From assembly GCA_937926175.1 (NCBI GenBank), contig CALANV010000055.1, positions 1 to 17,049 of the forward strand: a DNA stretch of 17,049 bases, read 5' to 3'. Source of the DNA: an uncultured Rhodospirillales bacterium. GTDB lineage: Bacteria; Pseudomonadota; Alphaproteobacteria; CACIAM-22H2. The position numbers were made by a program, and so were the translations under genes. This document shows, in pieces, positions 1 through 8,901 of this stretch (the first letter of the stretch is position 1; the number at the start of each line of letters is the position of its first letter). A model generated the notes under the pieces. That model was given only the letters and a program-made list of their open reading frames with translations, did not search any database and was not told the DNA's origin.

Positions 1-60
1 GCCGACGAACAAACACGAGACCCCCTCCCGCGCCGCCGCCCGCGCATCCCTTCCTCTTGC

Positions 61-82
61 GATTCACTTTGTCAAAGAGCAT
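61..82 (-). promoter_or_regulatory. boxA-like rRNA antitermination element in a leader
   Basis: On the minus strand 70-81 reads TGCTCTTTGACA, continuing AAGTGAATC down to position 61. This matches the boxA-containing leader and spacer sequence of bacterial rRNA operons (the TGCTCTTTNACA core), where the NusB-S10 antitermination complex binds. It lies downstream of the strong minus-strand promoter at 125-154, as expected for a 16S leader. The 16S gene itself is not in the window. Confidence 0.65.
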
Positions 83-124
83 GCGGCGTTCCGATCAACT
101 CGTTCCCGCCGCGTCGGGGCCGGC

Positions 125-154
125 TATATACGACCGGCATCGTCAGACTGTCAA
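125..154 (-). promoter_or_regulatory. strong sigma-70 promoter, probably of an rRNA operon
   Basis: Read on the minus strand there is a perfect -35 box TTGACA (149-154), an 18-nt spacer and a -10 box TATATA (125-130). A GC-rich discriminator follows, with an A-rich stretch upstream of the -35. Transcription would run leftward, and a boxA motif lies about 45 nt downstream. Near-consensus promoters with GC-rich discriminators are typical of stable RNA operons. That the target is an rRNA operon off the left edge is inference. Confidence 0.7.
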
Positions 155-731
155 ACCCTTTCGCGAAGTTTTTTCGCATCGCGAAGAAGGCCGGAAAACC
201 GGCACTTCCAAGGGCTCGAAATTTTTCGGCGCTCCAGCCGAAGCGGCACCCCCGGATGCACCGCTCATCGCTGGCGGACCTGATCTGGTAGTCCCTGCAG
301 CCGCCGCCAAGAGGGCCGCCAAAATTTTTCGCCGCTTCCAACGCCCGGACCTTTTCGGGGACCGAAACCGTGGCGCGTGGTCCGAGCCGCGGCGTTCGTC
401 GCCACCTATCCGCATCGGTGGCCGCAGCGGCCCACGACGAGCCATCCCGTGAAAACATGACCACGGTTTCGCCCTCGCAGGGTCACGAAACCGGATCACA
501 ACGGACGCACCACCAGACGAGAGATAAAAAAATGTTGATATGGTCGCCTTGCGCGCGGATCAAGACCCGCCGGCGGAACGCGGCCCGATGACGGCCCCGC
601 CTTCGACGACCAAGCCCCTCAATGCGCTTGCAAAATTGCCACGATGGATTACATCAGCGTCGCCGCAGCGCAGCCATTATTTCGCCCTGATTTGGTGGTG
701 ATAAGCGCGCGTTCTGGCGGGGGTGAGCATC
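155..731. other. gene-free region upstream of the rRNA-type promoter
   Basis: No open frame here has plausible codon use, a ribosome site or a recognisable protein. Short overlapping frames on both strands look like random GC-rich open frames. The region holds two related A/T-tract blocks (217-236 and 319-340) sharing the core AAATTTTTCG, a 5-bp GCCGG/CCGGC stem with an AAAA loop near 190, and a strong hairpin at 465-492. The right-hand end should contain the promoter of the ABC operon, but I see no convincing -35/-10 pair. Confidence 0.5.
465..492. repeat. strong hairpin (inverted repeat) in intergenic DNA
   Basis: GGTTTCG (465-471) pairs with CGAAACC (486-492), and inside it CCCT (472-475) pairs with AGGG (479-482). 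This gives an 11-bp stem with a CGC loop and a 3-nt bulge. On the minus strand a TTTT run follows about 10 nt beyond the stem. It could be a terminator for leftward transcription or part of a small RNA, but no gene upstream of it explains it. Confidence 0.4.
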
Positions 732-1679
<948 letters not shown>

Positions 1680-1682
1680 CCC

Positions 1683-2417
1683 ATGCGCAACACGCTGATC
1701 ATCACGCGCCGCGAACTGGCCGGCTATTTCGCCACGCCGGTGGCGTACGTGTTTCTCGTCATCTTCCTGGCGCTCTCCGGCGCCTTCACGTTCTACCTCG
1801 GTAACTTCTTCGAGCGTGGCCAGGCCGATCTGCAGTCGTTCTTCACGTTCCATCCCTGGCTCTACCTGTTCCTGATCCCGGCCATCTCGATGCGGCTGTG
1901 GTCGGAAGAGCGCAAGACCGGCACGATCGAGCTGTTCCTAACGCTGCCGATCTCGATGTACGAGGCCGTGCTGGGCAAGTTTCTCGCCGCATGGGCATTC
2001 ACCGCGATCGCGCTTGTCCTCACCTTCCCGCTGTGGATCACCGTCAATATCCTCGGCAATCCCGACAACGGCGTGATCCTTGCCGGCTATGTCGGGAGCC
2101 TGCTGATGGCGGGTGGCTTTCTTGCCATCGGCGCGTGCATGTCGGCCATCACCAAGAGCCAGGTGATCGCCTTCGTCATCACGGCCGCGATCTGCTTCAT
2201 CTTCACGGTCAGCGGCTCGCCGCTCGTCCTGAACTTCTTCACCGGCTGGACGCCGCAGGTGCTCATCGACACCATCGCGTCATTCAGCTTCCTCACCCAC
2301 TTCAACGCGATCAGCCGGGGCGTCATCGACCTCCGCGATCTGATCTATTTCGGCTCGCTGATCGCCGCGTTCCTGTTCGCGAACGCGGTCGTCGTCGACA
2401 TGAAGAAAGCGGGTTGA
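1683..2417 (+). CDS. ABC-2 type transporter permease, GldF-like
   Basis: Inner-membrane permease of 244 aa, the usual size for the ABC-2/GldF family. About six hydrophobic segments are visible, near residues 18-42, 58-76, 98-124, 132-155, 165-188 and 218-240. After the second segment comes the cytoplasmic coupling stretch SMRLWSEERKTGTIELFLTL, a family hallmark: an ERKTGTIE-like motif that contacts the ATPase. It starts 3 nt after the ATPase stop and ends 6 nt before the GldG-like gene, so translation is likely coupled. With the ATPase it should form a full transporter. Function in the exporter is known for the family; substrate is not inferable. Confidence 0.92.
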   Translation: MRNTLIITRRELAGYFATPVAYVFLVIFLALSGAFTFYLGNFFERGQADLQSFFTFHPWLYLFLIPAISMRLWSEERKTGTIELFLTLPISMYEAVLGKFLAAWAFTAIALVLTFPLWITVNILGNPDNGVILAGYVGSLLMAGGFLAIGACMSAITKSQVIAFVITAAICFIFTVSGSPLVLNFFTGWTPQVLIDTIASFSFLTHFNAISRGVIDLRDLIYFGSLIAAFLFANAVVVDMKKAG

Positions 2418-2423
2418 TCTGCC

Positions 2424-4403
2424 ATGGCAGCGAAAGTCACCACCAAGCGCGGCGTGACCTCGGCCGTCGGTCTTGTGCTCGTCGCCATCCTGTTCGTGGC
2501 GGTGAACGTCATCAGCAACACGGTGCTGAGCTCCGCACGCCTCGATCTGACCGAGGATCGTCTCTTCACGCTCTCCGATGGGACACGGTCGGTCCTCGCC
2601 AAGATCGAAGAGCCGATCACGCTTCGCCTCTACTATTCGGAGCGGCTCGGGCGCGAGATCCCCGCCTACGGCGTCTATGCGACCCGCGTGCGCGAGATGC
2701 TCCGCGAGTATCAGAACGCCGCCCCCGGCAAGATCCGGGTGGAGGTAATCGATCCGCAGCCGTTCTCGGACGAGGAAGATCGTGCGGTGGCCTTCGGCCT
2801 GCAGGGCGTTCCGGTGAACCAGGCGGGCGAGCTCGTCTACTTCGGCATCGCTGGCACGAACACCGCGGACCGCGAGGAGGTGATCGCGTTTCTTCAACCG
2901 GAACGCGAGCGGTTTCTCGAATATGATCTCACCAAGCTCGTCTACAACCTGGCGACGCCGAAGAAACCGGCCGTCGGATTGCTCTCGACGCTGCCCCTCA
3001 CCGGCGAGTTCCGCGGCCCGCGGCAGGCGCCGGAGCCGTGGCTGATCTACACTCAGTTGACGCAGTTCTTCGACGTCCGGACGGTCGACCGCGACGCGAC
3101 GGAGATTCCCGATGACATCGGCGTCCTGATGATCGTTCATCCCAAGGATCTGCCGGAAAAGACACTCTACGCCATCGACCAGTTCGTCCTGCGCGGCGGC
3201 CGCGCCCTGGTCTTCGTCGATCCCAATGCCGAGGGCGAGCTTTACCGGCCCGGCATCGCGGCGCAGACGGGCATGACGGACTCGAACCTCAAGAAGCTGT
3301 TCGATGCGTGGGGCATCGAAATGGTCGAAGGCAAGGTCGCGGGCGACCGGCTCGCCGCACGCCGCGTCAACGCCGGCACCGAGACGCGCGTGCGCGCCGT
3401 CGACTACCTCGCGTGGCTCGCCCTGCGCGAACCGAACTTCAATCGTGCCGACATCCTGACGGCCGAGACGCAGCTCATCCAGATGGCGAGTGCCGGCATC
3501 CTCAAGGCCAAGGAAGGCGCATCCACTACGATGACGCCACTGATCCAGACCAGCGCCGAGGTGATGTCGATCGACGCCAACAAGGTGAAACTGGCGCCCG
3601 ATCCGGTGGCGTTGCTTGCCAATTTTAAGGCCGAGGGGCAGCCCTTCACGCTTGCCGCGCGGATCAGCGGGACGGTCAAGAGCGCGTTTCCGGACGGCCC
3701 GCCGCCGGAGCCGAAAAAGGAAACCGAGGGGGACGACGAGTCCAAGTCCGGGGCGTCCGAGGAAGCCAAGCCGGCCGCGGAGTCGTCCGAAAAGAAGAAC
3801 GAGCATCTGAGCGAGTCGCGCGAGCCGATCAACGTCATCGTCGTGGCGGATACCGACCTGCTCGAAGACCGGTTCTGGGCGCAAGTGCAGGACTTCTTCG
3901 GCCAGAAGCTGGTCGTGCCGGTCGCGAACAACGGTGACTTCGTCGTGAACGCCGTCGACAACCTGCTCGGCAGCAGCGACCTGATCAGCCTGCGCAGCCG
4001 GGGCCAGTCGTCCCGCCCCTTCGTGCTCGTGCAGGAACTGCAGCGCGACGCCGAACTGCAGTTCCGGGCGAAGGAGCGCGAGCTGACGGCCAAACTCGAG
4101 GAAACGGAGAAGAAGCTCAACGAGCTGCAGAGCCAGGGCAAGGATCAAGGCGGTCGCGCCATCCTCTCTCCGGAACAGCAGGCGGCCATCGACCAGTTCC
4201 GCGCCGATATGCTGAACATCCGCCGCGAGCTGCGCGAGGTACAGCAAAACCTGCGGCAGAACATCCAGAGCCTCGAGAGCTGGCTGAAGTTCGTCAATAT
4301 CGGGCTGGTCCCGATCGTCGTCGCCATCGTGGCGGTCTTCGTCGGCCTCGCCCGCATGCGGCGGCGCCGGGCCCCGGGGGCCGCGACGGCTGCTGCGGCA
4401 TAG
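2424..4403 (+). CDS. GldG-family ABC transporter auxiliary membrane protein
   Basis: A 659-aa protein with a membrane segment near residues 12-32, then a large extracytoplasmic region matching the ABC-transporter auxiliary domain (GldG, PF09822 type), with the motif DLTEDRLFTLSDGT just after the membrane segment. Around residues 429-468 is a charged, acidic Glu/Lys/Ser-rich linker. A coiled coil spans about 539-620 (Glu/Lys/Gln heptads), followed by a C-terminal membrane segment (about 622-641) and a basic RMRRRR tail. The double-anchor layout is typical of the family. It sits 6 nt after the permease and 27 nt before the DUF4340 gene, which is the conserved order for this exporter type. Its probable role is as a periplasmic partner of the transporter; the biochemical activity is unknown. 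Confidence 0.9.
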   Translation: MAAKVTTKRGVTSAVGLVLVAILFVAVNVISNTVLSSARLDLTEDRLFTLSDGTRSVLAKIEEPITLRLYYSERLGREIPAYGVYATRVREMLREYQNAAPGKIRVEVIDPQPFSDEEDRAVAFGLQGVPVNQAGELVYFGIAGTNTADREEVIAFLQPERERFLEYDLTKLVYNLATPKKPAVGLLSTLPLTGEFRGPRQAPEPWLIYTQLTQFFDVRTVDRDATEIPDDIGVLMIVHPKDLPEKTLYAIDQFVLRGGRALVFVDPNAEGELYRPGIAAQTGMTDSNLKKLFDAWGIEMVEGKVAGDRLAARRVNAGTETRVRAVDYLAWLALREPNFNRADILTAETQLIQMASAGILKAKEGASTTMTPLIQTSAEVMSIDANKVKLAPDPVALLANFKAEGQPFTLAARISGTVKSAFPDGPPPEPKKETEGDDESKSGASEEAKPAAESSEKKNEHLSESREPINVIVVADTDLLEDRFWAQVQDFFGQKLVVPVANNGDFVVNAVDNLLGSSDLISLRSRGQSSRPFVLVQELQRDAELQFRAKERELTAKLEETEKKLNELQSQGKDQGGRAILSPEQQAAIDQFRADMLNIRRELREVQQNLRQNIQSLESWLKFVNIGLVPIVVAIVAVFVGLARMRRRRAPGAATAAAA

Positions 4404-4430
4404 GAACCACGCGCGAAGGGAGACACGTCA

Positions 4431-5588
4431 ATGAAATCGAAAGCGTTGATCGCCCTTGGCATCGCTGCCGTCATCGCCGTCGGCGCCGCGGTCGCCGTCG
4501 CCACCATGCAGCAGTCGCCGGCGCCGCGTGCCGAGATCGGCAACAGGCTGTTCCCGCAGCTTGCCGCCCGTGCCGATGATATCCGGACGATCCAGGTGCG
4601 GCACAAGGACGGCAGCTTCAGTATCGTGCGCACGGACGACGGCTGGGTCGTGCCCGAGCAATCGAACTACCCCGCCTCCATTGACGAGGTGCGGCGCGTG
4701 CTGGTCGGCCTTGCCGAGCTGCGTGCGCTCGAGGCGAAGACCCGCTCCCCCAACCTCTATCCGGAGCTGCAGGTCGAGGATGTCTCGGCCCCGGACGCGA
4801 AATCCGTGCAGCTCACGTTGAAGGACGCCAATGGCGGCGACGTGCTGTCGGTCCTGGTCGGAAAGCAGCGCTTCGGGCGCGGCACCAGCAGTGCGGGCGA
4901 CGGCGTCTATATCCGCCGGAGCGACGATGCCCAGGCCTGGCTCGCGCAGGGTCGCCTTACCGTCAACCGCGACGCCGTTCAGTGGCTCGACCGCAAGATC
5001 GTCGACGTGAAACGCGAACGCGTCCGCACGGTCAGCCTGCGCACGACCGAGAAGGAGGTCACCGTCACCCGTACCGATCCGAGCGAGAACGATTTCACGC
5101 TCGCCGGCGTGCCCGACGACCACAAGGTCAAGTCGAGCTGGGAGATCAACTCGATCGGCGGTGCGTTCGAGAGCCTGGAACTGGATGCGGTGAAGCCGGT
5201 GGCCGAGGTCAAGTTCCCGGAAACGCCGGCCGCGGAGGCCGTGACGTTCGACGGCCTCAAGCTGACCGCCTACCTCGCCGACCAGGATGGCGGGACCTGG
5301 GTCCGCTTCGTCGCCGCCTTCGAGCCATCCTCGCAGCCGACCGAACAGGCCGACGCCGCGCAAGCGGCCGAGAAGAAGGAAGAAGAGGTCGCCGCAAACG
5401 AGGCCAAGGACAAGGCGGACAAGGACGACGCGTCGAAGCTGAAGCCGGCCGACGAGGTCAGGAAAGAGGTCGAGACGATCAACGCCCGCGTCGGCAACTG
5501 GGCCTACAAGCTTCCGTCCTACAAGATCGACACGTTCCGCAAGAAGTTCAACGACCTGATCGAACCGAAGGAAAAGAAGGCATCCTGA
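4431..5588 (+). CDS. DUF4340 domain-containing protein
   Basis: Last gene of the Gld-type ABC operon, 385 aa. The N-terminus has a short basic stretch and one hydrophobic segment (about 5-25), so it is exported or membrane-anchored. The body matches the DUF4340 pattern, with repeated modules such as IRTIQVRHKDGSFSIVRTDDGW early on and the LSVLVGKQ strand. Around residues 302-343 lies an Ala/Glu/Lys-rich charged linker, echoing the one in the preceding GldG-like protein, before a C-terminal region ending FRKKFNDLIEP. The ribosome site GAAGGGAGA is 8-9 nt before ATG 4431. DUF4340 proteins commonly sit next to GldG genes, which suggests a shared periplasmic assembly; the function is not known. 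Confidence 0.88.
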   Translation: MKSKALIALGIAAVIAVGAAVAVATMQQSPAPRAEIGNRLFPQLAARADDIRTIQVRHKDGSFSIVRTDDGWVVPEQSNYPASIDEVRRVLVGLAELRALEAKTRSPNLYPELQVEDVSAPDAKSVQLTLKDANGGDVLSVLVGKQRFGRGTSSAGDGVYIRRSDDAQAWLAQGRLTVNRDAVQWLDRKIVDVKRERVRTVSLRTTEKEVTVTRTDPSENDFTLAGVPDDHKVKSSWEINSIGGAFESLELDAVKPVAEVKFPETPAAEAVTFDGLKLTAYLADQDGGTWVRFVAAFEPSSQPTEQADAAQAAEKKEEEVAANEAKDKADKDDASKLKPADEVRKEVETINARVGNWAYKLPSYKIDTFRKKFNDLIEPKEKKAS

Positions 5589-5667
5589 CGCCGGCCCGGC
5601 TGGAAGCCTCGGTCAACCGCCGGGTCGACATCCTGGCCGTCGGGCCGGTGTTACCGCATTGATCGAT

Positions 5668-5702
5668 CCGACCGCCTGGGCGCACGCGAAGCCAGCGGTC
5701 GG
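5668..5702. terminator. hairpin between convergent genes, possible bidirectional terminator
   Basis: CCGACCGC (5668-5675) pairs with GCGGTCGG (5695-5702), extended by TGG/CCA after a one-base bulge. It lies between the stop of the DUF4340 gene (5588) and the stop of the convergent cyclophilin gene (5775). There is no U-tract on either side, so intrinsic termination is uncertain. Position and stability are the only support. Confidence 0.4.
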
Positions 5703-5774
5703 AAACCGGTGTCACAGACCGAACGAGGCGGCGCACCGGACGAGCACCGCGCCGATCCCGGTCGGTCGCGCGTG

Positions 5775-6242
5775 TCAGGCCGCGTCCGCGGCGACCTGCA
5801 TCCGCACGATCCTGTCCGGATTCGCTGGCGGCTCGCCGCGCTTGATCCGGTCGACGTTTTCCATGCCGGATGTGACTTCGCCCCAGACGGTGTATTTGCC
5901 GTTCAGGAAATCCCCGTCCGCGAACATGATGAAGAACTGGCTGTCGCCGCTGTTCGGATCGGCCGCCCGCGCCATGCCGACCGTCCCGCGCCTGAACGGT
6001 TCGTTCGTAAACTCAGCAGGAATCTTCTGACCCGAGCCGCCAGTGCCGTTGCCGCGCGGATCGCCGGTCTGGGCCATGAACCCGTCGATCACGCGATGGA
6101 ACTTGAGCCCGTCATAGAAGCCCGCCCGCGTCAGTTCCTTGATCCGGGCGACGTGCTTCGGTGCCAGATCGGGCCGCATTTTGATGACGACGCGCCCGTA
6201 TTCGAGATCCAGATAGAGCGTGTTCTCGAGATCTTCGGTCAT
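5775..6242 (-). CDS. cytosolic peptidyl-prolyl cis-trans isomerase (cyclophilin)
   Basis: A 155-aa single-domain cyclophilin without a signal peptide, so it should act in the cytosol, isomerising X-Pro bonds during folding. The catalytic core FHRVIDGFMAQTGDP gives Arg50, Phe55 and Gln58 (human CypA Arg55, Phe60, Gln63). SQFFIMF supplies Phe104 (CypA Phe113). The CypA Trp121 and His126 positions are Phe112 and Tyr117, substitutions frequent in bacterial cyclophilins and expected to reduce cyclosporin binding. ATG 6242 follows an AAAGGA ribosome site. It lies 46 nt downstream of a second, exported cyclophilin on the same strand. The two are very alike through the core, indicating a tandem duplication and probable co-transcription. 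Confidence 0.93.
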   Translation of the reverse strand: MTEDLENTLYLDLEYGRVVIKMRPDLAPKHVARIKELTRAGFYDGLKFHRVIDGFMAQTGDPRGNGTGGSGQKIPAEFTNEPFRRGTVGMARAADPNSGDSQFFIMFADGDFLNGKYTVWGEVTSGMENVDRIKRGEPPANPDRIVRMQVAADAA

Positions 6243-6288
6243 TCGGGATTCCTTTCGCGAACTGGGTTCGGGATCGCGCCGCCGGTGC

Positions 6289-6831
<543 letters not shown>

Positions 6832-7072
6832 CGGGAACCTGCAGCCTCCGCTCGGAACAAGGGCCGCCACTGTGGCCGGCCAAGGCGCCGCATGCAACCG
6901 CATTCGTACACCCGCCGGCAGACGACCGACGCCCTTTCCCCCGGCACGCCTGCCCCTCCCCGGCCCTTGTCACGGGCGAGTTCCTCGCCTAAATCAAAAA
7001 ATTAAGCTGGCGGGAAAAGGCCTGCCGGCCGTTCGTCATGGGTTTGTCTCAACAGAAAAAGGGGTAAACGCC

Positions 7073-7441
7073 ATGGCCAATCAGATCACGATCAAGTCAG
7101 TCGACCGGTTCCAGGACTGGATCAATCTGGTCCTGGCCGTTGTGCTGTTCGTCTCGCCGTGGCTCTTCCAGTTCGCGGATCAACCGACGCCAGCATGGAA
7201 TGCCTGGGTGTGCGGCGTCATCATCGCGGCCCTGGCCATTGCGGCGCTCGTGCAGTTCGCGGAGTGGGAAGAGTGGATCAACGTCGCCCTGGGCGTCTGG
7301 CTGGTGATCTCGCCCTGGGTCCTCGGCTTCTCCACGATCGCGGCCGCGATGTGGAGCCACCTGATCCTGGGTCTCGTGATCGCCCTGCTCGCCGCCTGGA
7401 GCGGCTGGTCCGCACACTACGGCAAGAGGGCGACCGCATGA
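7073..7441 (+). CDS. SPW-repeat small membrane protein
   Basis: A 122-aa integral membrane protein with two copies of the SPW-repeat unit (PF03779 type): WINLVLAVVLFVSPWLFQF at about 14-32 and WINVALGVWLVISPWVLGF at about 68-86. Each is followed by another hydrophobic helix, so four membrane segments in all. The Ser-Pro-Trp motif is present in both copies. ATG 7073 is chosen over the longer frame because AAAAAGGGG lies 7-8 nt upstream and the family begins close to the first repeat. The function of SPW proteins is unknown. It is a stand-alone gene, divergent from the cyclophilins and followed by a GC-rich hairpin. Confidence 0.9.
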   Translation: MANQITIKSVDRFQDWINLVLAVVLFVSPWLFQFADQPTPAWNAWVCGVIIAALAIAALVQFAEWEEWINVALGVWLVISPWVLGFSTIAAAMWSHLILGLVIALLAAWSGWSAHYGKRATA

Positions 7442-7448
7442 GTACGAT

Positions 7449-7480
7449 GGCGGGGGCGGGCAGAGCACCGCGCCCCCGCC
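7449..7480 (+). terminator. GC-rich hairpin after the SPW-repeat gene
   Basis: A perfect 10-bp inverted repeat, GGCGGGGGCG (7449-7458) with CGCCCCCGCC (7471-7480), encloses a 12-nt loop and starts 8 nt after the stop codon. There is no T-run behind it. It probably ends or stabilises the transcript. Confidence 0.55.
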
Positions 7481-7564
7481 GCGTGCGGCTAGCCGCATGC
7501 CATCCCATCCGGTGCCCCATTCGCTTCCCCGATTGTTTCCGCTATGACGTCCCCGAGGCGTGGC

Positions 7565-7582
7565 GCATAAGACGCATAAGAC
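7565..7582 (+). repeat. 9-bp tandem repeat abutting a start codon
   Basis: GCATAAGAC occurs twice back to back (7565-7573 and 7574-7582), directly against the ATG of the DUF2905 gene at 7583. It occupies the place where a ribosome site would be; neither copy resembles a Shine-Dalgarno sequence. Confidence 0.6.
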
Positions 7583-7783
7583 ATGGCGCGTTGGCTCATC
7601 ACGATCGGCATCATCCTGGTGATCACAGGGCTCCTTTGGCCGTGGCTTCAGAAGCTCGGCTTGGGGCGGCTGCCCGGCGACATCGTGGTCGAGCGGGAGA
7701 ACGTCCGCTTCTACTTTCCGATCGTGACCAGCATCCTGGTCAGCATCGTCCTGTCGCTGATCCTCTGGCTGATCAACCGATGA
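7583..7783 (+). CDS. DUF2905 family small membrane protein
   Basis: A 66-aa protein with the full DUF2905 pattern. A first membrane helix (about 4-22) is followed by GLGRLPGDIVVERENVRFYF, then a second helix (about 46-64) ending WLINR. The LGRLPGDI-N-FYFP block is the family signature, and the length is normal. Function unknown. The start is fixed by the family N-terminus (MARWLI), although no Shine-Dalgarno sequence precedes it; instead a 9-bp tandem repeat abuts the ATG. It has no obvious operon partner: the SPW gene ends 141 nt upstream with a hairpin between, and minC starts about 340 nt downstream. Confidence 0.9.
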   Translation: MARWLITIGIILVITGLLWPWLQKLGLGRLPGDIVVERENVRFYFPIVTSILVSIVLSLILWLINR

Positions 7784-8124
7784 CGGCGGCTTGACCGGCC
7801 GCGGCCCGTGTTGCGCCGCCCCTTCCGGCCCTGGCCCCGTTGTCGCCGTTCCGTGTGTTCCATCCGAAAGACGCCGGCCTCGCGACCGCGCCCTCCACAT
7901 CAACCGTGATCGGCACGGCGTATCCGCCGGGCGTGTACGTCGGCCCTGCACCGGCAGGAACGCGATGCGTGATCATCGCCACACGCAAGTCACTGCCGAC
8001 GATTTTGCGAGGGCCGGTTGTTCACGGCGGTCACTCAAATGTCACGGGTTCAAGCGACGAGTCGAATGGCGCCTCAACGGCAAATCGGATAGACCTTCGC
8101 GCGGATCGGCCAACGCAGTCGTAA
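7784..8124. other. gene-free stretch upstream of minC
   Basis: About 340 nt without a supported gene. A plus-strand TTG-initiated frame (7840-8124) and a minus-strand frame (7773-7988) are open but have no recognisable family, ribosome site or protein-like composition. GGCCGCGGCC, a 10-bp palindrome, sits near 7797-7806. The minC promoter should be here, but I cannot identify convincing -35/-10 boxes. Confidence 0.4.
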
Positions 8125-8874
8125 ATGACGTTCTTGCAGCAAGCGCGCGTGAACAGCGGAAGCGGGCGGGTGACGCCGAAGGTCGCGCCGTTCCAGATTC
8201 GCGGCCGCTTCTTCACCGCCATCGTCCTGCAGCTGACCAGCGACGCCGATGCCACGTTCTACGAAGTGCTCGACACCAAGCTGGCGCAGGCACCGCATTT
8301 CTTCACCAACGCGCCCATCGTGCTCGATCTCGACAGGGCGGCGGGCATCCGGCAGCCGGACGATTTCATCAGGCTGGTACGGGAGTTGCGGGCACGCAAC
8401 CTTACGCTGATCGGCATCCAGAACGGCACGAGCGAACAGAGCAAGGCAGCGCTCGCAGCCGGTCTGATCACACTTCAGGGCGGCCGCGACCTGCCGCCGG
8501 ATGACGGAAATAGGAGCGATACGGCAAGAACTGCGGAACCCTCGCGCGGCACCCTGCTCATCACCGATCCGGTGCGCTCGGGACAGCGGATCTTTGCCGA
8601 TGCCGGCGACCTCGTGGTCGTGGCTTCGGTGAGTTCGGGTGCCGAGCTCATCGCCCGCGGCAACATCCACGTCTACGGCAGGATGCGCGGCCGGGCGCTC
8701 GCCGGCGCCAACGGCGATCCGAAGGCCCGCATCTTCTGTCAGAGCCTCGATGCGGAGCTGCTCGCGATCGCCGGTCTCTACCGGACCAGCGACGAGATCG
8801 AATCGTGGGCCCGAAAGCAGCGGGTCCAGGTGTTTCTCAAGGACGATGCGCTCTGCATCGAGCCCCTGAAGTAG
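8125..8874 (+). CDS. minC: septum site-determining protein MinC
   Basis: Inhibitor of FtsZ polymerisation that, recruited by MinD, blocks division at the poles. In the 249-aa form the N-terminal domain (about 18-105) begins FQIRGRFFTAIVLQL, and a linker follows (GGRD then TARTAEPSRG). The C-terminal beta-helix domain (about 140-249) carries the motif SGQRIFADAGDLVVVASVSSGAELIARGNIHVYGRMRGRALAG (key elements SGQ, GAEL, GNIHVYG, RGRALAG), diagnostic of MinC. The start is uncertain: ATG 8125 has no ribosome site, and GTG 8170 just before the conserved domain is a fair alternative. First of minC-minD-minE, with minD starting 27 nt after the stop. Confidence 0.95.
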   Translation: MTFLQQARVNSGSGRVTPKVAPFQIRGRFFTAIVLQLTSDADATFYEVLDTKLAQAPHFFTNAPIVLDLDRAAGIRQPDDFIRLVRELRARNLTLIGIQNGTSEQSKAALAAGLITLQGGRDLPPDDGNRSDTARTAEPSRGTLLITDPVRSGQRIFADAGDLVVVASVSSGAELIARGNIHVYGRMRGRALAGANGDPKARIFCQSLDAELLAIAGLYRTSDEIESWARKQRVQVFLKDDALCIEPLK

Positions 8875-8901
8875 TTGTCAATCATCAAGGGGAGATCGGC
8901 A

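Noticed and set aside
57..499. Overlapping frames on both strands in the first 500 bp
   Set aside because: They cover the rRNA-type promoter and leader, have no ribosome sites, and their peptides are Arg/Pro/Ala-rich without a family.
2280..4247. Very long minus-strand frame of 655 codons
   Set aside because: Antisense shadow of the GldG-like gene, which has clear domains, membrane anchors and an operon context on the plus strand.
7773..7988. Minus-strand frame of 71 codons between the DUF2905 gene and minC
   Set aside because: The central part looks mildly protein-like, but there is no ribosome site or family match and the tail is Ala/Gly/Arg-rich. Not enough support.
7840..8124. Plus-strand TTG frame of 94 codons ending just before minC
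   Set aside because: No ribosome site, no recognisable domain and intergenic-like composition. The exact abutment to minC seems coincidental.
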